Below are positions 52,248-60,374 of a stretch of 64,000 nucleotides of DNA, piece after piece. Numbering within the stretch: the stretch's first letter is position 1; every line of letters starts with the position of its first letter. Location: positions 37,315 through 101,314 of the forward strand of contig JAEZYE010000007.1 in assembly GCA_023419315.1 (NCBI GenBank). Reading direction: 5' to 3'. A model generated the notes under the pieces. That model saw only the letters and a list, made by a program, of their open reading frames with translations. It ran no database searches and had not been told where the DNA came from. Origin of the DNA: Pseudomonadota bacterium (GTDB lineage: Bacteria > Pseudomonadota > Gammaproteobacteria > Xanthomonadales > Xanthomonadaceae). A program made the translations under genes and the position numbers.

Positions 52248-52715
52248 TTACTGCGACTGCGCCACCATGTAGTCCACGGTCGACTTGATCGCTTCGTCAT
52301 CCAGGCTGGGGTTGCCGCCCTTGGCGGGCATCACGCCCTTGGCGCCGCTGAAGCCTTCGATGGCGTGCTTGTACAGCGTGTCCTTGCCTTGCGCGATGCG
52401 ATCGTGCCAATCGTCTTTCTTGCCCACCATCGGCGCACCCATCGCGGTCGTGCCGTGGCACATCGCGCAGGTTTTCTTGTACGTCTCTTCGCCGGCGCCG
52501 GCGACTGCAGCGGTGGCCGGGGCCGCCGCTTCGGCCGCGGGTTCTTCGACCGGCGCAGGCGCGGCTTCCGCCGGTGCGGCGGCTTCGCTGGGCGCGCTGT
52601 CTTCGGCAGCCGGCGCGGACGCATCGGAAGCAGCTTCCGGGGTCTGTGCGGAGCAGGCGATCAACAGGCCGAGGGACGTGGCGAGGGAGAGCAAACGAAC
52701 AGCGGAAAGTTTCAT
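52248..52715 (-). CDS. Class I c-type cytochrome lipoprotein
   Basis: 155 residues. Lipobox LLIAC (Cys21), then about 50 residues of Ala/Pro/Glu linker and a compact cytochrome c domain with haem site CAMCH (83-87) and axial Met129 in GVMPAKGG, similar to cytochrome c5. First gene of the nos operon, so it is the likely electron donor between NosR or the bc1 complex and NosZ, tethered to the periplasmic face of a membrane. Start ATG at 52715; the frame continues upstream across the promoter and is not coding there. Confidence 0.9.
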   Translation of the reverse strand: MKLSAVRLLSLATSLGLLIACSAQTPEAASDASAPAAEDSAPSEAAAPAEAAPAPVEEPAAEAAAPATAAVAGAGEETYKKTCAMCHGTTAMGAPMVGKKDDWHDRIAQGKDTLYKHAIEGFSGAKGVMPAKGGNPSLDDEAIKSTVDYMVAQSQ

Positions 52716-52814
52716 GGCTGGGTCCATTCGGGAACAGGAATCCGGTGCAACGTGCAGTGCAGCGACGGTGCGTGCGAACGCGTTGCAAGGTAGTGCCTGG
52801 CAACTGGAATCACC

Positions 52815-52828
52815 TTGATCTGAATCAA
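52815..52828. promoter_or_regulatory. Perfect FNR/ANR/DNR box between nosZ and the nosR operon
   Basis: TTGAT-CTGA-ATCAA, exact consensus. Toward nosZ the expected start is near 52863, with TATGTT at 52852-52857 as -10 element; toward the cytochrome-nosR operon a TACCTT (minus, 52792-52787) is at the symmetrical position. One site could serve both divergent units. Confidence 0.9.
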
Positions 52829-52908
52829 GATGTCGGCATGCCGTTCCGAAGTATGTTGCCGTCCGGGAAACAACCCACCCGGCTATCGGGTTATTGAGGA
52901 AACGCAGC

Positions 52909-54831
52909 ATGAGTACCAATAGACAGACAGAGCTCAGCGATCCTTCGCGCAGAAAGATCCTTGGGGGCGCCGCCGCACTGGCCGGCGCGGGATTGACCTT
53001 GAGCCTGACGGGCTGCGGTTCGCAGTCCGATGGCAAGGCGGCCGCAGGCGGTGCAACCGCCGCCGGTGCAGCCGGCCACAAGGGCAACTACGAAGTTGCA
53101 CCGGGCAAGCTGGATGATTACTACGTGCTTTCTTCCGGCGGTCACTCCGGCGAGATGCGCATCTACGGTTGTCCTTCGGGCCGCACCATCAAGCGCATTC
53201 CGGTGTTCAACATCGATCCGATGGTGGGCTGGGGCATCACCAACGAATCGAAGGCGATCATGGGCACGCGTCCGGACGGCCAGCTGAAGTACTGGACCGG
53301 CGACACCCACCATGTGCACGGCTCGTACACCGACGGCACGTACAACGGCAAATACTTTTGGGTGAATGACAAGCTGCACAGCCGCGTCGCCCGCGTGCGT
53401 GGCGATACGTTCGAAACCGATCGCATCGTCGAACTGCCGAACGTGCAGGGCCACCACGGCATCTTCCCGGACAAGTGCGATCCGGTGGACAAGGCGATCA
53501 ACCACACCACGCGCGTGTTCGCCGGTGCGGAGTTCCACATTCCGCTGCCGAACGACGGTCGCGACATGGAATCGCCGGATGCCTACGGCTGTCTGTTCAC
53601 CTGCCTTGACGCCGAAACGATGGAAGTGCGCTGGCAGTGCCGCGTCGACGGCAACATGGACCTCGTGGCGACCACGTACGACGGTCGTTTCGCGGCCTCC
53701 AACCAGTACAACATGGAAGGCGGCGCGCATTACGAAGACATGATGTCGGCCGAACAGGACGCCTGCGTGTTCTTCGACATCGCGCGCATCGAAGCCGCCG
53801 TTGCCGCCGGCAAGGCGACGACGATCGGCGATTCCAAGGTGCCGGTCGTGGACGGCCGCCGCGCCGCCAACGCCGATCCGAAGACCGCGCTGACCTGCTA
53901 CGTGCCCGTGCCGAAGAACCCGCACGGCGTGAACGCCAGCCCGGATGGCAAGTATTTCGTCTGCTCCGGCAAGCTGTCGCCGACCTGCTCGGTGATCGAG
54001 TTGACGAAGGTGGCGCAGTGGTTCGACGGTGAACTGAAGAATCCGCGTGATGCCGTCATCGCCGAGCCGAACCTGGGCCTGGGCCCGCTGCACACCGGCT
54101 TCGACAACAAGGGCAACGCGTACACGACGCTCTTCCTGGACAGCAAGATCGTCAAGTGGAACGTCGACGCCGCGATCGCGCAGTTCAAGGGCGACAAGAA
54201 CGCCAAGGTCGTTCTCGACAGCGTGGATGTGCACTACCAACCGGGCCATGGCTACACCTCGATGGGTGAAACCAAGAACGCCGACGGCCGTTTCTTCAAT
54301 TCCGGCAACAAGTTCTCCAAGGATCGCTTCCTGCCGGTCGGCCCGCTGCACGTGGAAACCGAGCAGCTGATCGACATCTCCGGCGAGAAGATGGTGCTGG
54401 TCCACGATCACACCGCGTACCCGGAACCGCATGACGCGATCATCGTGTCGCCGGACGTGATCAAGACCCGCCAGATCTACAACCTGGACGAGTTCCCGAA
54501 TGCGGTCTCGGCGGAAACGGCCGGCATCGAGCGCGACGGCAACAAGGTGCACATCCGCCTGACCTCGCAGGCACCGGCGTACTCCATGCGCGAGTTCAAG
54601 GTGAAGAAGGGCGACATCGTCACCATCACCCTGACCAACCTGGACAAGGTGGAAGACCTGACGCACGGCTTCGGCATTCCGAAGTACAACGTCAACTTCA
54701 TCGTCAACCCGCAGGAAACCAAGTCGGTGACGTTCCTGGCCGACAAGCCCGGCGTGTACTGGTGCTACTGCACGCACTTCTGCCACGCGCTGCACCTGGA
54801 AATGCGTTCGCGCATGATCGTGGAAGGTTGA
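52909..54831 (+). CDS. nosZ: Nitrous-oxide reductase (Tat-exported, clade I type)
   Basis: 640 residues. Tat signal SRRKILGG with hydrophobic stretch, then a seven-bladed propeller holding the CuZ histidines (GDTHHVHGSY and later HGVNASPDGK, GHGYTSMGE) and a C-terminal cupredoxin domain with the CuA loop CTHFCHALHLEM. Reduces N2O to N2 in the periplasm. In the CuA loop the usual Trp after Cys-x is His, and an extra Cys stands two residues before the first ligand. Start ATG 52909 follows GAGGA with 8-base spacing; TTG 52894 is less likely. Driven by the FNR box at 52815. Confidence 0.97.
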   Translation: MSTNRQTELSDPSRRKILGGAAALAGAGLTLSLTGCGSQSDGKAAAGGATAAGAAGHKGNYEVAPGKLDDYYVLSSGGHSGEMRIYGCPSGRTIKRIPVFNIDPMVGWGITNESKAIMGTRPDGQLKYWTGDTHHVHGSYTDGTYNGKYFWVNDKLHSRVARVRGDTFETDRIVELPNVQGHHGIFPDKCDPVDKAINHTTRVFAGAEFHIPLPNDGRDMESPDAYGCLFTCLDAETMEVRWQCRVDGNMDLVATTYDGRFAASNQYNMEGGAHYEDMMSAEQDACVFFDIARIEAAVAAGKATTIGDSKVPVVDGRRAANADPKTALTCYVPVPKNPHGVNASPDGKYFVCSGKLSPTCSVIELTKVAQWFDGELKNPRDAVIAEPNLGLGPLHTGFDNKGNAYTTLFLDSKIVKWNVDAAIAQFKGDKNAKVVLDSVDVHYQPGHGYTSMGETKNADGRFFNSGNKFSKDRFLPVGPLHVETEQLIDISGEKMVLVHDHTAYPEPHDAIIVSPDVIKTRQIYNLDEFPNAVSAETAGIERDGNKVHIRLTSQAPAYSMREFKVKKGDIVTITLTNLDKVEDLTHGFGIPKYNVNFIVNPQETKSVTFLADKPGVYWCYCTHFCHALHLEMRSRMIVEG

Positions 54832-54854
54832 TCGCTTCACTCTGCTGGACCCGC

Positions 54855-54886
54855 ACTTCGCCCACGTTCGTGGGCGAAGTTGTTTC
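54855..54886 (+). terminator. Rho-independent terminator after nosZ
   Basis: ACTTCGCCCAC and GTGGGCGAAGT form a perfect 11-bp stem around GTTC, followed by TGTTT. It isolates nosZ from the next gene, which has its own FNR box. Confidence 0.88.
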
Positions 54887-54941
54887 CGGGGGCCGGAAAA
54901 CGCGTATCTCCGGCTGCACGCGCCGGAATTCCGGCGCCGGC

Positions 54942-54983
54942 TTGATGCAAATCAACGAGCCGGCCCCGCCGGCTGCCTATAGT
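54942..54983 (+). promoter_or_regulatory. FNR/ANR/DNR class II promoter for the small Cys-tailed gene
   Basis: Exact box TTGAT-GCAA-ATCAA at 54942-54955 and -10 hexamer TATAGT at 54978-54983. The predicted start near 54990 puts the box centre at -41.5, and the ATG follows at 55034. This is the most convincing promoter in the window. Confidence 0.9.
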
Positions 54984-55033
54984 CGAGCCGCGCCATGCTC
55001 CTGCATGGCCGTCCCCATGACAGGAACACAGAC

Positions 55034-55288
55034 ATGACCCAGGAAACGGTGGCGCAGGCCACACCCGAAGAACGCTGCCTCTCGATGACCCGCGCCCTGC
55101 GCGACTGGGATCCGGATGCGGAAGTGCAGCTCGACAACGAGAGCGGACGCCTCAGCATCATGACGACCCTGCCTACCGAGCGCGTCGTCTCGCTGCTGCA
55201 CGCCATCGGCGAAGCAGTCGAACTGGAAAGCAGCAACGCCGAACCGCGTGAAAGCTGCTGCGGCTGCGGCTGCAAGCACGGCGACTGA
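55034..55288 (+). CDS. Small FNR-driven protein with CCxCxC tail (84 aa)
   Basis: AGGA 8 bases upstream supports ATG 55034. The first 65 residues have an alpha-beta pattern reminiscent of a heavy-metal-associated fold (LSMTRALRDWDPDAEVQLD; GRLSIMTTLPTERVVSLLH) but without a CxxC loop; a linker then leads to the tail SCCGCGCKHGD, with four Cys and a His in seven residues. No signal peptide, so cytoplasmic. Position after nosZ and its own perfect anaerobic promoter suggest metal, probably copper, buffering or sensing for N2O reductase. Not a family I know. Confidence 0.82.
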   Translation: MTQETVAQATPEERCLSMTRALRDWDPDAEVQLDNESGRLSIMTTLPTERVVSLLHAIGEAVELESSNAEPRESCCGCGCKHGD

Positions 55289-55314
55289 CTCGGCAACATC
55301 GGGATTTTCGAGGG

Positions 55315-55342
55315 GAGCCGCGCATGCGGCTCTTCTGCGTTT
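55315..55342 (+). terminator. Probable terminator after the Cys-tailed gene
   Basis: GAGCCGC and GCGGCTC around GCAT, followed by TTCTGCGTTT, 26 bases after the stop codon. Confidence 0.7.
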
Positions 55343-55604
55343 CGGGCGCAGGCCGTTTTTGATGGCCGGTGGTGCACCGCAGCGTCTGTGGGGCATTGAG
55401 TCGCCGGGGGACGGGTACTCCCGAAGACCGTCCGTCTCGATCAAGCCCGCTCTTTGTGGATGGCGTCGAACTTCCACATCATCATTGTCGTCGCGACGGG
55501 TTGTACGATGCCGCTGTCCTTGCGGATACCTTGGCGGGGCCAGCCTCATGACGACAGGCTCTGCATTTGTGGAGCAGGGCTGCAACTTTCTTGGCGAGGC
55601 GTCG

Positions 55605-55835
55605 ATGCACATGGAACGTACAGAGCACAGTACACAACTCTGGATTCTTGTATCCAGCGTGCTCGGATTTTCATTCGGCATTCAATCGATGGACAAATCC
55701 ATTCGGGCCGGCTACCCGATATTCGAACTGCGTGGCCTTACCTATACCGGTGGGCTTGCTGTTTTCAGCATCGCTGCGCTTGTTTGCGTATCCGGGGTCC
55801 TGCTGGTTTCCAGTCTCCGCAACTTGCGACAATGA
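55605..55835 (+). CDS. Possible small membrane protein (76 aa)
   Basis: ATG 55605 with GAGG 5 bases upstream. Two hydrophobic segments (LWILVSSVLGFSFGI and GGLAVFSIAALVCVSGVLLV) separated by a short loop, Arg-rich end. ATG 55548 would add 19 residues but lacks a ribosome-binding site. Base composition is less GC-rich than average here. No family recognised; the stretch from 55343 to 55604 shows nothing else. Confidence 0.45.
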   Translation: MHMERTEHSTQLWILVSSVLGFSFGIQSMDKSIRAGYPIFELRGLTYTGGLAVFSIAALVCVSGVLLVSSLRNLRQ

Positions 55836-55954
55836 GCGCCAGGTGCGCGTGCATCTGCACAAGCTCCATGAGGCGTGAGCCGTGTTCCGGAAGAACTCCG
55901 TATCGTGCGTCCGCCCTGGGCGCGACGTATGGATGGACCATAAGGAGAAGGTCG

Positions 55955-56284
55955 ATGTCATTGGAAATGATCCCCTTTGTCGTATTCGCCGTGTTTGCTT
56001 TGGTCGGCCTGCTGGCGAAGCTGCTGCCGAAGCGCAAACCGAAATCCCCTGTTTTCAAGTGCAGTCGCTGCGGTACTGCGTCACGCCACGATGAACGCAC
56101 GTCCGAAGCCTGGCGTCGCGGAAAGAAGAAGTTCTTCTGCCGGTCCTGCCATGTCTCCTGGCTCCAGTCGCGTCCACAACATTCGAACGATGTCAGCGCG
56201 AAGGGCGGCGCGGGCTGCCTGGGCGTAGTGGCACTTTTTTTCGTATTGCCATTGGCGGGCGCGCTTGCGTGGGCCTTTCGTTGA
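55955..56284 (+). CDS. Small membrane protein with zinc ribbon (109 aa)
   Basis: AAGGAG at 55942-55947 precedes the ATG at 55955. An N-terminal helix (MIPFVVFAVFALVGLLAKLL), then a zinc-ribbon-like CSRCG and CRSCH pair around a basic linker, and a C-terminal hydrophobic helix (GCLGVVALFFVLPLAGALAWA). The ribbon would face the cytoplasm. Function unknown. Confidence 0.75.
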   Translation: MSLEMIPFVVFAVFALVGLLAKLLPKRKPKSPVFKCSRCGTASRHDERTSEAWRRGKKKFFCRSCHVSWLQSRPQHSNDVSAKGGAGCLGVVALFFVLPLAGALAWAFR

Positions 56285-56395
56285 TTCAGTCCCGACGATC
56301 ACCCGTTCGCAGTTCGCTCACGGTGACGTCAATGCGATACGGCACGGGCGCGACCGCCGCATCCTGTATGGAATCGATATCCCCAAGCCCGGGAT

Positions 56396-57100
56396 TCATC
56401 TCCCGGCTTGCGCTGGCGCACGCACACCAAACACCAGCAGCCACAGGCAAGTGCCGATCTCGCCCAGGGTTGCGGGCAGGGTGATGTAGCCCGCCATCGG
56501 CGTGGCAGCGAACTCCGGCGCCAGCACGCGCACGAATACGTCGATGACGTAGCCGAAGCAACCGAGCATCAGCAGTACGCCGAGCGCACGCGGCAGCAGA
56601 CGTGACGTGAACACCAGCCAGCCGAAGGGCAGCAGCCACAGCCCCCAGAACAGCTTGGACACCAGCAGGCCGTTTCCGTACGCCTTCAGTGCAAGCATTA
56701 CCTGCGCAGTGACAAGTTCCGCGCCGAAGGCATGCAGCTCCGGTGCGTTGCCCAGCAGGGTCAGCACGTCCAGCTTGTGGGTCAGGTTGAACAACGAGAC
56801 CGGCACACTGGCCGCGGCCAGCGCCACCATCAATACGGCGGCGGTCCTGCCGTGCGGGTGCAACAGGCGAAACAGGGCCAGTAGCAGCAACAGGAAGGCG
56901 GTGTAACAGACCAGCCCGGCCGCGACGCCCGCCCGGAACAGTCCGGTGTTGGCGGTGATTTTAGCGACGGTCGCTGCGGCATCACCGGCGACCTGTGTCT
57001 GCGAAGGCACGTAGGCGATGCTGAAGATCCCGGCCAGGACCACGACGAGATAGAGCAGGCCGGCGATGCGTGCAATCGTGGTGCGGGCTACTGTGTCCAT
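56396..57100 (-). CDS. DUF4386-family membrane protein
   Basis: About 234 residues and six membrane helices; ARIAGLLYLVVVLAGIFS at the N-terminus and FGWLVFTSRLLPRALGVLLMLG are typical of DUF4386. ATG 57100 is used; TTG at 57130 would add ten residues. Function unknown. The gene stands alone with 111 empty bases on its 3' side. Confidence 0.83.
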   Translation of the reverse strand: MDTVARTTIARIAGLLYLVVVLAGIFSIAYVPSQTQVAGDAAATVAKITANTGLFRAGVAAGLVCYTAFLLLLLALFRLLHPHGRTAAVLMVALAAASVPVSLFNLTHKLDVLTLLGNAPELHAFGAELVTAQVMLALKAYGNGLLVSKLFWGLWLLPFGWLVFTSRLLPRALGVLLMLGCFGYVIDVFVRVLAPEFAATPMAGYITLPATLGEIGTCLWLLVFGVRAPAQAGR

Positions 57101-57319
57101 GGCGGCGTCCGTCAAGGGAGAAGCGGTCAATCGGCGGTCGTGGACAGACAGCGCACGCCCGCGACCGGACGTGGGCGCACGCTAGCAGGTCAGCGCGCAT
57201 GATCCCCATGCCGGAAGGGGGAGGGCCGGGCGACACGCCCGCAGGCGGAGCTGCGTCGCCGGTGGCGGGTATATGCTGCCGCGCGCGTGTTTCAGCAGGC
57301 CATTGGCCGGAGGGTCCGC

Positions 57320-57736
57320 ATGGAAATCAGTGCCCATATCGTCAGCGGTGCATGCGAACACGATGTGCGGGTCCGCAGCGGCCGCGTCACCCGACAGATC
57401 CCCGTGCCGTCGAAAGCGTCGGGTACCGGCAGTGCGATCAACGGAGGCGAGTTGCTCATGGCCGCATTGGCGACCTGCTATTGCAACGACCTCTATCGGG
57501 AGGCGGCGCGGCTGGGGGTCGACATCACCGCCTGCGAAGTCGTCGCCACGGCGCAGTTCGATGGCGTGGGCCGGGGCGCCGAAAACATCGTCTACGCCGC
57601 GCGGGTCGAATCCAATGCCAGTTCCGCGCAGATCGAACAGTTGCTGTCGGAAACCGATGGCCGGGCGGAAATCCACAATACGCTGCGCTCGGGCTGTCCG
57701 GTGCAGCGGATAGCATGGAGTGAATCCACCGGCTGA
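57320..57736 (+). CDS. OsmC/Ohr-family peroxiredoxin-like protein
   Basis: 138 residues with the OsmC fold: GGELLMAALATCYCNDLYREA carries the first reactive Cys region and RSGCPVQ the second. Two or more cysteines in ATCYCN are unusual, since most members have a single Cys there. Such proteins reduce organic hydroperoxides, often with lipoyl or thiol donors. GGAGGG 5 bases before ATG 57320. Confidence 0.85.
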   Translation: MEISAHIVSGACEHDVRVRSGRVTRQIPVPSKASGTGSAINGGELLMAALATCYCNDLYREAARLGVDITACEVVATAQFDGVGRGAENIVYAARVESNASSAQIEQLLSETDGRAEIHNTLRSGCPVQRIAWSESTG

Positions 57737-57826
57737 CCCCGGTCCCGTCCGCCCCGCAAGCGTCCGTTGACAGCGCCCTGACGGCTGTACAGACTCGCCC
57801 GCACATCAGGCTGGGGAGCGCTGCAA

Positions 57827-58228
57827 ATGAAGAACGGTTTCAGGGGATTGGCCGGGACGATGCTGGCATGTGCGGCATTGCCCGCGTTCGCGGCAGACGG
57901 CGAGCCGTGGATGTGCCGGTACAAGGGGTATACCGAAGCGGGACAGTACTACTACATCGCGGTGAAGCCGTTCGAGGGACCGGCGAGCCAGTACCAGGAG
58001 CTCAACAGCCACGAGTTCGCCAAGGCATTGTTCGCGGACCTGGCTCCGGGCAAACGCTTTTCGGGCGAGACCGCCTGCGCGCAGCGCCCGCGCGAGGCCA
58101 CCGAACAATGGTTCAAGAAGCTGCTGGCGGGCGACGACATGTTCAGTTCGACGTACAACACGACCTTGGCCGAGTGGCGCGATGGCCGGCTGGTCGAACT
58201 GGCATGGCCGAAATCAGCGAAAAAGTAG
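57827..58228 (+). CDS. Small secreted protein of unknown function (133 aa)
   Basis: Signal peptide with AFA-A cleavage (LAGTMLACAALPAFA), leaving a mature domain of about 110 residues with two cysteines (WMCRYKG; ETACAQR) that could form a disulfide, and Tyr-rich YTEAGQYYYIAVKPF. Periplasmic or secreted. No family recognised. Confidence 0.7.
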   Translation: MKNGFRGLAGTMLACAALPAFAADGEPWMCRYKGYTEAGQYYYIAVKPFEGPASQYQELNSHEFAKALFADLAPGKRFSGETACAQRPREATEQWFKKLLAGDDMFSSTYNTTLAEWRDGRLVELAWPKSAKK

Positions 58229-58287
58229 GTCGCAGGCATCTATCGAACCCGCCGTTCGCCTCCGGGATTCGATGCATGGCAAAAGGA

Positions 58288-58315
58288 AAGGCCCGCACTG
58301 CGGGCCTTCCTCGTT
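58288..58315. terminator. Bidirectional terminator between convergent genes
   Basis: AAGGCCCGC and GCGGGCCTT form a 9-bp stem around ACT. Plus strand continues CCTCGTTT; minus strand continues TCCTTTTGCC. It lies between the secreted-protein gene and the methyltransferase-like gene, which converge. Confidence 0.8.
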
Positions 58316-58330
58316 TCGGGGAACGGTGGC

Positions 58331-59095
58331 TCAAGGCTGCGGAATCCGCTGGCCCTTGCGGCTTTGCATGCGGTTGCCGAAACGTGGCAACAGCATCGGA
58401 ACCTCGCGGCGATATTGCGCGTATTCCGGCAGCGCATCGATCAGGTCGCGTTCTTCCAGGCGGATGGCGACGAGGATGTAGGCCGTCGTCATCAGCGCGA
58501 AGACGAGATGCGTGAGCGTCATCGTGGGCGTCGCCCAGAAGGCGAAGAACCAGCCCACGTACAGCGGATGGCGCACCAGCCGATACGGCCCCGGCGTCTT
58601 GAACGGCAACGGCCGGTAAGGGCGCCCGCGGAACTGCAGCCACACCTGGCGCAGGCCGAACAGATCGAAATGGTGGATGAGGAAGGTCGCGATCAGCACC
58701 AGCGTCCAGCCGAACGCGCACAGCGTGTGCAGCACGACGCGGCCGGCCTCGTCCTCGACATTCCAGATCACGCCGCCGAGCGGCCGCCACTGCCAGAACA
58801 GCAGGATCAGCGCCAGGCTCGACAGCAGCGTGTACGTGCTGCGCTCGGCGGATTCCGGGATGACGCGGGTCCATGCACGCTTGAACGCCGGCCGCGCCAT
58901 CACGCTGTGCTGCAGCGCGAACACCGCAAGCAGGCCGAGATCGATGAGCAGGGCAGCCCACAGACCGGTGTCGCGTGGCGAGTCCATGCTCTTGGGCACC
59001 CCGAAATTGCCGACAAAGCCGATCGCGTACAGGAATGTCAGGAAGAACACCGCATAACAGACCACACCGTAGAGCAGGATCAGGAAGCGCTTCAT
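58331..59095 (-). CDS. MddA-like methanethiol S-methyltransferase / isoprenylcysteine methyltransferase family
   Basis: 254 residues, five to six membrane helices. The C-terminal half has the SAM-binding pattern of integral-membrane methyltransferases (GPYRLVRHPLYVGWFFAFW and a late RLEERDLIDALPEYAQYRREVP). N-terminal FVGNFGVPKSMD and HSVMARPAFKR are typical of MddA, which makes dimethyl sulfide from methanethiol, and distinguish it from shorter NnrU proteins. ATG 59095 rather than 59098 fits GAGG spacing. Confidence 0.78.
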   Translation of the reverse strand: MKRFLILLYGVVCYAVFFLTFLYAIGFVGNFGVPKSMDSPRDTGLWAALLIDLGLLAVFALQHSVMARPAFKRAWTRVIPESAERSTYTLLSSLALILLFWQWRPLGGVIWNVEDEAGRVVLHTLCAFGWTLVLIATFLIHHFDLFGLRQVWLQFRGRPYRPLPFKTPGPYRLVRHPLYVGWFFAFWATPTMTLTHLVFALMTTAYILVAIRLEERDLIDALPEYAQYRREVPMLLPRFGNRMQSRKGQRIPQP

Positions 59096-59261
59096 CATTG
59101 GCCTCGATGCGCACGCGCATGCGTTGGGGGAAGAGCGGGCAGGATCGCGATGGGCGCACGGCGGGCACAGGGGAAGGACGTCCCGGCGTGCGACCGGACG
59201 CACGGCAATCGCGGGAGGTTTGTCCCGAATAGACTGGTGGCAGCCTTGCGAGGGCCGGAAC

Positions 59262-60314
59262 ATGAAGCAGTCGATCCGCTATCTGACCACCGCCGAAGGC
59301 ACGCGCTTGGCCTGGTCTTCGATGGGGGCGGGCATGCCGCTGGTGAAGGCGGCCAACTGGCTGAGCCATCTCGAATACGACCTTCGAAGTCCTTTGTGGC
59401 AGCACTGGACGCAGTTCCTCGGCGGCAACTTCCGCTTCATCCGCTACGACGAGCGCGGTTGCGGCATGACCGGAGGTGACCCGCGCGGCCTGTCACTGCC
59501 GAACTGGCTGGCGGATCTGGAGGCCGTGGTGGACGCCGCGGAAATCGAAGGGCCGTTCGCGCTGCTGGGCATCTCGCAGGGCGCGGCCGCCTGCGTGGCG
59601 TATGCAATGAAACATCCACAGCGTGTCTCGCACCTGCTGCTCTACGGCGGCTACGCACGCGGTGCGTACGAGCGCGGCAACGACGAAGCCGCGCGCATGT
59701 ATCGCGCCATCGTCGATATCGCACGCGGCGGCTGGGAGGATCAGAACCCGGTGTTCCGCCAGGTCTTCACGGCGCGCTTCATTCCCGACGCAACCGACGC
59801 GCAGGTGCAGTGGTTCAACGAGCTGGCGCGCATTACCACCCGCGCAGAAGCCGCCGGCGCTTTGCTGGAGGCCCGCGCGCACATCAACGTCACCGCGCTG
59901 CTGCCCGCGCTCGCCGTGCCCACGCTGGTGATGCATGCGCGGCAGGATGGTGTCGTGCCCGTCGAGGAAGGCCGGCTGCTGGCCACCCATATTCCGGGCG
60001 CGCGTTTCGTCGAACTGGAATCGCGCAACCATGTGCTGCTGGACTACGAGCCGGCGTGGTCGCGGTTCCAGGAAGAGACGCTGAATTTCCTCGGCGTGGA
60101 CGCGCAAGCTGCGATGGCGGCACTGACCGATCGCGAGCGCGAGATCATCAACGGCGTGATCGCGGGCCGCACGAATGCGGAGATCGCGGCCTCGCTTTTC
60201 ATCAGCGACAAGACCGTACGCAACACCTTGACACGCATCTTCGAGAAGCTCGGCGTGCGGTCGCGCACGCAGGCGATGGCGCTGCTGCGCGACAGCGATG
60301 CGCGCGGCGGATGA
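59262..60314 (+). CDS. Alpha/beta hydrolase fused to a LuxR-type DNA-binding domain
   Basis: 350 residues. Residues 1-275 are an alpha/beta hydrolase with YDERGCGMT, nucleophile elbow GISQGA, the acidic residue in HARQDGVVP and His in SRNHVLLD, so the triad is intact. The last 65 residues are a GerE/LuxR helix-turn-helix (LTDREREIINGVIAGRTNAEIA, then KTVRNTLTRIFEKLGV). A sensor that turns over or binds a small molecule and controls transcription is plausible. No ligand or target is evident. Start ATG 59262. Confidence 0.88.
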   Translation: MKQSIRYLTTAEGTRLAWSSMGAGMPLVKAANWLSHLEYDLRSPLWQHWTQFLGGNFRFIRYDERGCGMTGGDPRGLSLPNWLADLEAVVDAAEIEGPFALLGISQGAAACVAYAMKHPQRVSHLLLYGGYARGAYERGNDEAARMYRAIVDIARGGWEDQNPVFRQVFTARFIPDATDAQVQWFNELARITTRAEAAGALLEARAHINVTALLPALAVPTLVMHARQDGVVPVEEGRLLATHIPGARFVELESRNHVLLDYEPAWSRFQEETLNFLGVDAQAAMAALTDREREIINGVIAGRTNAEIAASLFISDKTVRNTLTRIFEKLGVRSRTQAMALLRDSDARGG

Positions 60315-60320
60315 GCCCGC

Positions 60321-60349
60321 AAAAAAAGAGAGCCGCTTTCGCGGCTCTC
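60321..60349 (-). terminator. Rho-independent terminator of norB
   Basis: On the minus strand GAGAGCCGC, GAAA loop, GCGGCTCTC, then TTTTTTT. It lies 26 bases after the norB stop and overlaps the 3' flank of the facing hydrolase gene. Confidence 0.92.
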
Positions 60350-60374
60350 CCAATCACGTCATCGACGCGAAAAC

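Noticed and set aside
54995..55033. Upstream start at 54995 for the Cys-tailed gene
   Set aside because: The predicted transcript start near 54990 would leave a 5-base leader, and AGGA is placed for ATG 55034.
58331..59095. NnrU, a denitrification protein of similar membrane type
   Set aside because: The protein is longer than NnrU and its FVGNFGVPKSMD and GPYRLVRHPLY pattern fits MddA-like methyltransferases better; no FNR-type box precedes it.
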